The notes beneath the pieces are model-generated. The model saw only the letters and a program-made list of their open reading frames with translations. It did no database searches and had not been told where the DNA came from. A program made the position numbers and the translations under genes. From the NCBI RefSeq assembly GCF_050896395.1, contig NZ_JBPBBA010000001.1:62001-126000 (forward strand): DNA of 64,000 bases. The letters run 5' to 3'. The stretch is from Nioella aestuarii. GTDB lineage: Bacteria; Pseudomonadota; Alphaproteobacteria; Rhodobacterales; Rhodobacteraceae. Position 1 is the stretch's first letter, and every line of letters begins with the position of its first letter. Positions 59,235-64,000 of the stretch are shown here, one piece after another.

Positions 59235-60062
59235 ATGAGCACCGCAGACCCGCATACCGGCATCGACTGGGAAGACGCCTTTGCCAATGCCGATCACATT
59301 CCCGGCGGTGACAGCTTTCCTGCGATATGGGAACAGCGCGCCCATGCCTTTCGCGACAGCTGGCCCCATGTGGAAACTGACATCCCCTATGGGGGCAGCG
59401 CCCGCGAACGGCTTGATCTGTTTCGCCCCGAAGGGTTGATCAAGGGGTTGGTGGTGTTCGTCCATGGCGGCTATTGGATGCGAATGCATAAAGGGCTGTG
59501 GTCCGATCTGGCGGCCGGGCCCCTGGCCCATGGATGGGCGGTGGCGATGCCCAGTTACACCCTTGCCCCCGAGGCGAGGATCGCAGAAATCACCCAACAA
59601 ATCGGGGCGGCTATCACCATGGCAGCCGGAATGATTGACGGACCGATCCGGTTGAGCGGGCATTCTGCGGGAGGCCATCTGGTGACCCGTATGATCTGCG
59701 CGGAGGGTCCATTGCCATCCCCTGTCAGTGACAGGATTGCACGCGTCGTATCGATCAGCGGTGTGCATGATCTGCGCCCCGTAAGGCTCCATTCCATGAA
59801 CGAGACGCTTGGTATTGATGACGGCGAGGCCATGTCTGAAAGCTCTGTCCTGCTAGAGCCGCTGTCCGGAAAGTCCGTTATTTGCTGGACAGGGGCATTG
59901 GAACGACCTGAATTCCTGAGGCAGTCCCAGTGCCTGACAGAAGCGTGGCAAGGCAAGGCGAACATGTCTCCGGCCGTGTACGAGCCAAACCGCCATCATT
60001 TCGATGTGGTTGACGGGTTGAAAGACCCGGCCCACCCATTGACGCAAGCGTTGCTCGACTAA
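59235..60062 (+). CDS. Alpha/beta hydrolase, HGG-motif esterase / kynurenine formamidase-like
   Basis: 275 residues from ATG 59235 (AGAGGA upstream; an ATG seven codons earlier is possible). Oxyanion motif HGGYW followed by the nucleophile elbow GHSAGG (Ser near residue 145), with Asp and His late in the chain (HHFDVVDGL). HGGYW members include kynurenine formamidases and carboxylesterases. In this cluster it could release an acyl or formyl group, but no direct link is shown. Confidence 0.85.
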   Translation: MSTADPHTGIDWEDAFANADHIPGGDSFPAIWEQRAHAFRDSWPHVETDIPYGGSARERLDLFRPEGLIKGLVVFVHGGYWMRMHKGLWSDLAAGPLAHGWAVAMPSYTLAPEARIAEITQQIGAAITMAAGMIDGPIRLSGHSAGGHLVTRMICAEGPLPSPVSDRIARVVSISGVHDLRPVRLHSMNETLGIDDGEAMSESSVLLEPLSGKSVICWTGALERPEFLRQSQCLTEAWQGKANMSPAVYEPNRHHFDVVDGLKDPAHPLTQALLD

Positions 60063-60102
60063 ACGCTGCTCGAACGTCTTCGATAAGATTTTTGTGTCAG
60101 AC

Positions 60103-60130
60103 GGGAAGACTTTTCAGCAAAAGTCTTCCC
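60103..60130. repeat. Single 12-bp hairpin (family copy E)
   Basis: Perfect stem 60103-60114 / 60119-60130 with loop CAGC, followed by the same CCCCCGC tail as copies C and D. Lies between the convergent hydrolase and modC genes. Confidence 0.75.
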
Positions 60131-60166
60131 CCGCGCCAAACGATTTTACACTCAGATCCTTGCAGG

Positions 60167-61252
60167 CTAGTGGCCTCCGATGTCTTCGGGGGCAATAGCA
60201 ACCGTTTTGATCACCGCATGGCAGGCCGTCCCCGGAGACACCCCAAGGGCAAGAACCGACCGGCGTGTGATCCGGGCCAGCACAACACCCGCCGGTGTAT
60301 CGAGCGACAAGATCGCACCAGGCCCGTCCCCAGACCGAATATCACGCACCGTACCCGGCAGGATGTTGAGCGCCGACAATCCGTCAGGCCGGTCGCGCGA
60401 AAGAATGACGTCATGCGCTGCAATTCGAATGCGGATGGACTGACCGGGATGTTGGGCAATCCGCGGAAGGAAGAGCGGGCAACCACCTGCATCAAGCTCG
60501 GTCAATCCGTCCGCATGATGCGCCATGACTGTCGCGGTCAGCAGCGCCCCGGCTGAGCGCGCACCAAGCGGCGTGACAGCCGGATCGGCCAGGACTTCGG
60601 CTGCCGTGCCCTGCCGGATCACCCGCCCATTTTCCAATGCGATGACGGTTGTGGCCAGACGCGCGACCTCGGCTGCGGAATGGCTGACATAGAGAATGGG
60701 AATCTCCACCTCGTCGCGCAGCCGCTCCAGATAAGGCAAAATCTCAGCTTTGCGGGCCTCGTCCAGCGCGGCCAATGGCTCGTCCGCGACGATCAGACGA
60801 GGCGCTGACAAGAGCGCTCTACCGATGGCCACACGCTGCTTTTCCCCGCCGGACAACGCGCCGGGACGGCGGGTCAGAAGGTGCCCTATCCCCAGCATCT
60901 CGACCACATGCGACATCTCTTCAACCCGTGCGCCCTTGGGGGCGAACCAGCGACCATAGGCCAGGTTTTGACGGACGGTCAGATGCGGGAAAAGCCTTCC
61001 CTCCTGAAAGACATAGCCGATCCTGCGCCGGTTGGGCGGCAACCAAAACCCCTGGTCACTATCCATCAACACCTGATCTCCGGCCACGATCCGACCCCGG
61101 TCAGGGCGTAAGAGACCCGCCACCGCATTGGCGATTGTCGTCTTGCCAGAGCCAGAGCGCCCAAACAGCACGGTCACTCCCGGCGGGGCATCAAAGGCCG
61201 CATCCAGCGCAAACCCCGGCAAGGCGTGATGGACAGACACCGACAACGTCAT
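60167..61252 (-). CDS. modC: Molybdate ABC transporter ATP-binding protein ModC
   Basis: 361 residues: ATPase domain with Walker A LFGRSGSGKTT, signature LSGGEKQRVAIG and Walker B LIVADEPLAALDE, then a C-terminal Mop-type molybdate-binding domain (about 290-355, SALNILPGTVRDI). It energises ModB. Its ATG overlaps the modB stop (ATGA). Last gene of modE-A-B-C. Confidence 0.95.
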   Translation of the reverse strand: MTLSVSVHHALPGFALDAAFDAPPGVTVLFGRSGSGKTTIANAVAGLLRPDRGRIVAGDQVLMDSDQGFWLPPNRRRIGYVFQEGRLFPHLTVRQNLAYGRWFAPKGARVEEMSHVVEMLGIGHLLTRRPGALSGGEKQRVAIGRALLSAPRLIVADEPLAALDEARKAEILPYLERLRDEVEIPILYVSHSAAEVARLATTVIALENGRVIRQGTAAEVLADPAVTPLGARSAGALLTATVMAHHADGLTELDAGGCPLFLPRIAQHPGQSIRIRIAAHDVILSRDRPDGLSALNILPGTVRDIRSGDGPGAILSLDTPAGVVLARITRRSVLALGVSPGTACHAVIKTVAIAPEDIGGH

Positions 61253-61941
61253 GAGCCCGAGACCCGCTTTGCGATCCGCCGCGCCACATATTCTGACAGA
61301 AGCAGCGCAGCCATCGCCACACCGACCGAGATCAGTACCAACCTCAGGGCTGCGGATTCACCTCCCGGAACTTGCAGGAAAGCATAGATCGCTGAGGGTA
61401 CGGTACGGGTCTGGCCGGGAATGTTGGACACGAAGGTTATGGTCGCACCAAACTCTCCCATTGCTTTGGCAAAGGCGAGGATCGCCCCCGCAATGATCCC
61501 GGGCAGGATCATCGGGAATGTGACGGTGGCAAATACCCATAGGCGAGAGGCCCCAAGCGTGGCCGCGGCTTGTTCAAGCTTGGGGTCGACAGCCTCGATC
61601 GACAGGCGGATGGCGCGGACCATCAGCGGAAAGGCCATGATCGCAGCCGCAAGCGCTGCCCCGGTCCAGCGAAAGGCGACCACGATGCCGATCTCTTGCA
61701 GGGCGGCACCGATGGGTCCGCGCGTACCGAATGTCAGCAGCAACAGATACCCTGTAACAACAGGCGGCAGGATCAACGGCAGATGCACCAGCCCGTTTAC
61801 CAGGGCGTGCCCCGGAAAACGCCAGCGCGCCAGGGCATAGGCGATAAAGATGCCAAATGGCAGGCTTGCCAGCGTCGCCCAGAACGACACGCGCAGCGAC
61901 AAGGCCACCGCTTGCCATTCCTCGGGTCCGAGCCAATCCAC
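61249..61941 (-). CDS. modB: Molybdate ABC transporter permease ModB
   Basis: 230 residues, five or six membrane helices, with the permease loop EQAAATLGASRLWVFATVTFPM and GEFGATITFVSNIPGQTRTVP, both characteristic of ModB. Starts four bases after the modA stop. Confidence 0.95.
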   Translation of the reverse strand: MDWLGPEEWQAVALSLRVSFWATLASLPFGIFIAYALARWRFPGHALVNGLVHLPLILPPVVTGYLLLLTFGTRGPIGAALQEIGIVVAFRWTGAALAAAIMAFPLMVRAIRLSIEAVDPKLEQAAATLGASRLWVFATVTFPMILPGIIAGAILAFAKAMGEFGATITFVSNIPGQTRTVPSAIYAFLQVPGGESAALRLVLISVGVAMAALLLSEYVARRIAKRVSGS

Positions 61942-61945
61942 GCGC

Positions 61946-62713
61946 CTAGTCCCCCAACACCGTGAAACCTTCGGCCTCGAACACCTCTCGGGCGTCCGGG
62001 CTTTGCAGGAAGGTCAGGAAATCCCCCGCTTGCGCCCAGGCTGGCCCATAGAGTTGGGCGACCGGGTAGGTGATCGGCGGATGACTGTCTGGCGGGAATG
62101 CCGCGATAACGGACACGTCTGGTTCGGCCCGCGCATCTGTCGCGTAGACGATGCCAAGCGGTGCTTCCCCAAGCGCCACCAGGGCCAGCGCCGCCCGCAC
62201 ATTGTCGGTTTCTGCCACTTGCGCTGAAACCTGATCCCACAGCCCAAGCGTTTCCAGTGCCGCGCGCCCGTAGATCCCGGCGGGCACGGCCTCGGTCAGT
62301 GCCATTGCAAGGCGGTTGGACCCGAGCAACGCCGCAAGATCGAGATCCGGCCCAAGATCAACAGGGTCCGCCTCGCCATGGGCGATCAGAACCAGGCTGT
62401 TTGCCAGCAGATCGCGACGGCTGTCGGGATCAATCAGGTCACTGATCTGAAGAAGGTTCATCCAATCCGGGCTGGCCGAGATGAAGATATCAGCGGGCGC
62501 ACCCAGTTGAATTTGCCGCGCCAGGGCGGAAGACCCGGCAAAGGACAGCACGATCTCATCTTCGCTGATCGCCTCATACCGCTGTGCAATCTGCGTCATG
62601 GCCGTGGTCAGGCTGGCGGCAGCGAAAACCGTGATCGTCTCGGCGCGGGCGGGGGTCTGAGCGAAAAGCATGGCCATCAGAAGAACCGGCCAGTGCCTGA
62701 TCAAGGGGCGCAT
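61946..62713 (-). CDS. modA: Molybdate-binding periplasmic protein ModA
   Basis: 255 residues from ATG 62713 with a signal peptide (WPVLLMAMLFAQTPARA). Ligand pocket in FAAASLTTAM (Ser/Thr contacts) and FAGSSALARQIQLGAPADIFISA; later VYATDARAEP. Captures molybdate or tungstate for ModBC. Confidence 0.95.
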   Translation of the reverse strand: MRPLIRHWPVLLMAMLFAQTPARAETITVFAAASLTTAMTQIAQRYEAISEDEIVLSFAGSSALARQIQLGAPADIFISASPDWMNLLQISDLIDPDSRRDLLANSLVLIAHGEADPVDLGPDLDLAALLGSNRLAMALTEAVPAGIYGRAALETLGLWDQVSAQVAETDNVRAALALVALGEAPLGIVYATDARAEPDVSVIAAFPPDSHPPITYPVAQLYGPAWAQAGDFLTFLQSPDAREVFEAEGFTVLGD

Positions 62714-62773
62714 CAGGCGGATCTTTGGCCGCGGGGCGCTAGGTATCGGTGACCATATTGGCATCGTCGGCAC

Positions 62774-63169
62774 TTACCCCGCCTCATCAGGATCAGTCGG
62801 TGCATCTCTTAGCATCGCTTGGATCGCGTTGATCCGGGCCGCCCCGGCTTCGGCGGCGATGTCTTCCAGTTTGCGAAAGTGCTCCAACACCTGCGCGCCC
62901 GTGTTGGTCAGCTGCGCGCCGCCACCGTTGGCCCCACCCCGCACGCGCTGCACCAATGGTTCCTGAAAAGCGCTATTCATCTGATCCACAAGGCTCCAAG
63001 CGCGTTTATAGCTCATCGACATAGCGCGCCCGGCGGCGGCGATGGATCCGGTTTCGCGGATCTTCTCCAGCAGATCGACCTTTCCAGGGCCCAACATCGC
63101 GTCCTCTGCGAACAACAGCCTCAGGCGAAGCCGGGGGGATGTTCCCGTTGCGGTGTTCGAGTTTTCCAT
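62774..63169 (-). CDS. modE: ModE-like winged-helix regulator without Mop domains
   Basis: 131 residues from ATG 63169. Only the N-terminal LysR-like winged helix of ModE is present (VDLLEKIRETGSIAAAGRAMSMSYKRAWSLVDQMNSAF), with the short GGANGGGAQLT motif; the C-terminal molybdate-binding domains are missing, so sensing must use another protein or site. It lies 60 bases before modA, with a putative ModE box upstream. Confidence 0.85.
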   Translation of the reverse strand: MENSNTATGTSPRLRLRLLFAEDAMLGPGKVDLLEKIRETGSIAAAGRAMSMSYKRAWSLVDQMNSAFQEPLVQRVRGGANGGGAQLTNTGAQVLEHFRKLEDIAAEAGAARINAIQAMLRDAPTDPDEAG

Positions 63170-63210
63170 TTCACAGGAATAAACGTGAACCGAGGCGGTC
63201 TGCAAGGATT

Positions 63211-63234
63211 CAATATATCCAGTGGAACATATCG
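63211..63234. promoter_or_regulatory. Putative ModE box
   Basis: CAATATAT, eight bases, then ACATATCG: an imperfect inverted repeat (six of eight positions symmetric) resembling known ModE sites with ATAT half-sites. It lies 42 bases upstream of the modE ATG and would allow autoregulation and control of modABC. Confidence 0.55.
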
Positions 63235-63360
63235 AATTGCGACTAATCGCGCCTTCGGCTTAGGAAATTGCAAAACGTCTCGTTCTTGACTAAGAATATT
63301 TCAATCCTTGACCACTTTTCAAACGCCGCGGGCGGTTCAGATCCGTAAGGTAATTCGTCG

Positions 63361-64000
63361 ATGTCAGATATGCAGCCAAAGGCTCACCCCGATCGAGTGG
63401 TGCAGGCATTGCAAGCGGGGGAGGCCGCGCTGTCGCCCCTGGTGGCATCGTGGTCCCGTTCGGCGCGGCTGCATGGGCTGGATCCATCTGCAAAATACCT
63501 CCCCACACGCATGACAGAGGCCGAATTCAGACAGGCGCACGAGCGGAGTGAGCCCCTGTTGCGCATTGCTGAACCGACGTTGGACCGTCTTTTCAAACTT
63601 GTGCAGGGCTTTGGCGGGTGCGTGATGCTGGCCGATGCGGATGGCGTCCCGGTGGACCGGCGCGGTAGAGCTGGCGATGACCAGGACTTCGAGGATTGCG
63701 GGCTGTGGACCGGCACCATCTGGACCGAAGCGCAAGCGGGCACAAACGGCATTGGCACCTGCATTGCGGACGGTCGCGGCGTAACGATTCATAAGGATCA
63801 ACACTTTCTGGCCTCCAATATCGGGCTCAGCTGCACCAGTGCGCCAATTCACGATTCCCAAGGGCAATTGACCGCTGTGCTGGATGTGTCCTCAGCCAGC
63901 GAGAGCCTGACCCGCGACGTGGCGAGACTGGTGTCACAATCCACCGCTGAGGCTGCGCGCAGGATCGAGGCCGACTATTTCCGCGCCAGTTTCCCTGGCG
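63361..64000 (+). CDS. GAF-domain transcriptional activator, 3' truncated (AcoR-like)
   Basis: An open frame of at least 213 codons that runs off the window end. The N-terminus VVQALQAGEAALSPLVASWSRSARLHGLDP and the segment ARGFG-like FKLVQGFGGCVMLADADGVPVDRRG with GLWTGTIWTEAQAGTNGIGT are typical of the sigma-54-dependent AcoR/acetoin and alcohol-catabolism activators, whose GAF domain senses the inducer. The AAA+ and DNA-binding parts would lie beyond 64000. Divergent from modE. Confidence 0.85.
   Translation, partial: MSDMQPKAHPDRVVQALQAGEAALSPLVASWSRSARLHGLDPSAKYLPTRMTEAEFRQAHERSEPLLRIAEPTLDRLFKLVQGFGGCVMLADADGVPVDRRGRAGDDQDFEDCGLWTGTIWTEAQAGTNGIGTCIADGRGVTIHKDQHFLASNIGLSCTSAPIHDSQGQLTAVLDVSSASESLTRDVARLVSQSTAEAARRIEADYFRASFPG

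Overview
The window looks like chromosomal DNA of a marine-type Rhodobacteraceae (Roseobacter-group) alphaproteobacterium. The base composition is GC-rich (about 60% by eye). The tRNA-His has the alphaproteobacterial form without G-1/C73. TRAP and TTT uptake systems are present, as are a RibB-RibX type riboflavin gene and short intergenic palindromes that recur through the window. No CRISPR array, rRNA, insertion sequence or prophage was found. One AT-rich gene near 26.2-26.8 kb stands out as a likely recent arrival.

Layout, left to right. 1-3032: a compact operon, UbiA-type prenyltransferase, GtrA, DprE1-like and DprE2-like, in the arrangement known from mycobacterial decaprenylphosphoryl-arabinose synthesis. 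3179-7597: three unfamiliar exported proteins; between the convergent genes sits an 18-bp hairpin whose loop is a textbook G-quadruplex sequence. 7868-11097: Lrp regulator, saccharopine dehydrogenase and aminoadipate semialdehyde dehydrogenase (lysine breakdown). 11120-13196: tRNA-His, a GNAT, a DUF6324-like small protein, MmcB, a 6S RNA gene with its own promoter and terminator, and a small membrane protein. 13360-19025: AbgB-like amidohydrolase, nusB-ribH-ribBX, a proline racemase family enzyme and a VOC protein. 19198-25528: a tripartite tricarboxylate transporter (tctCBA) with a divergent TctD/TctE-like two-component system and an extra periplasmic binding protein. 25525-29369: thpR, the AT-rich gene, creatinase and a LysR regulator. 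29464-35272: a fatty acid hydroxylase/sterol desaturase family protein, an oligopeptide-type ABC transporter without a binding protein, and an aldehyde dehydrogenase. 35415-36104: rpe.

36111-49862 is a purine-to-ammonia island: globin, membrane urate hydroxylase PuuD, LysR regulator, HIU hydrolase, a PuuE-UraD fusion, ureidoglycolate lyase, an NCS2 permease, ureidoglycine aminohydrolase and a complete urease set (ureDABCEFG). The urease operon also carries a 54-residue histidine-rich membrane peptide, an AhpD/CMD-fold protein and, on the opposite strand, a small unknown gene. Together they take urate through allantoin and ureidoglycolate to glyoxylate and urea, then to ammonia; only allantoate amidohydrolase is not in view.

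49993-60062 is an RpiR-controlled catabolic cluster: N-formylglutamate amidohydrolase family protein, TRAP transporter, glutamine-synthetase-like ligase, NTF2-like protein, aldehyde dehydrogenase, iron alcohol dehydrogenase and a hydrolase. The set fits uptake and gamma-glutamylation of an amino alcohol followed by two-step oxidation. This is my best candidate for an undescribed pathway, and it is inference. 60167-63234 holds modEABC for molybdate with a putative ModE box, and the window ends inside a GAF-domain activator gene.
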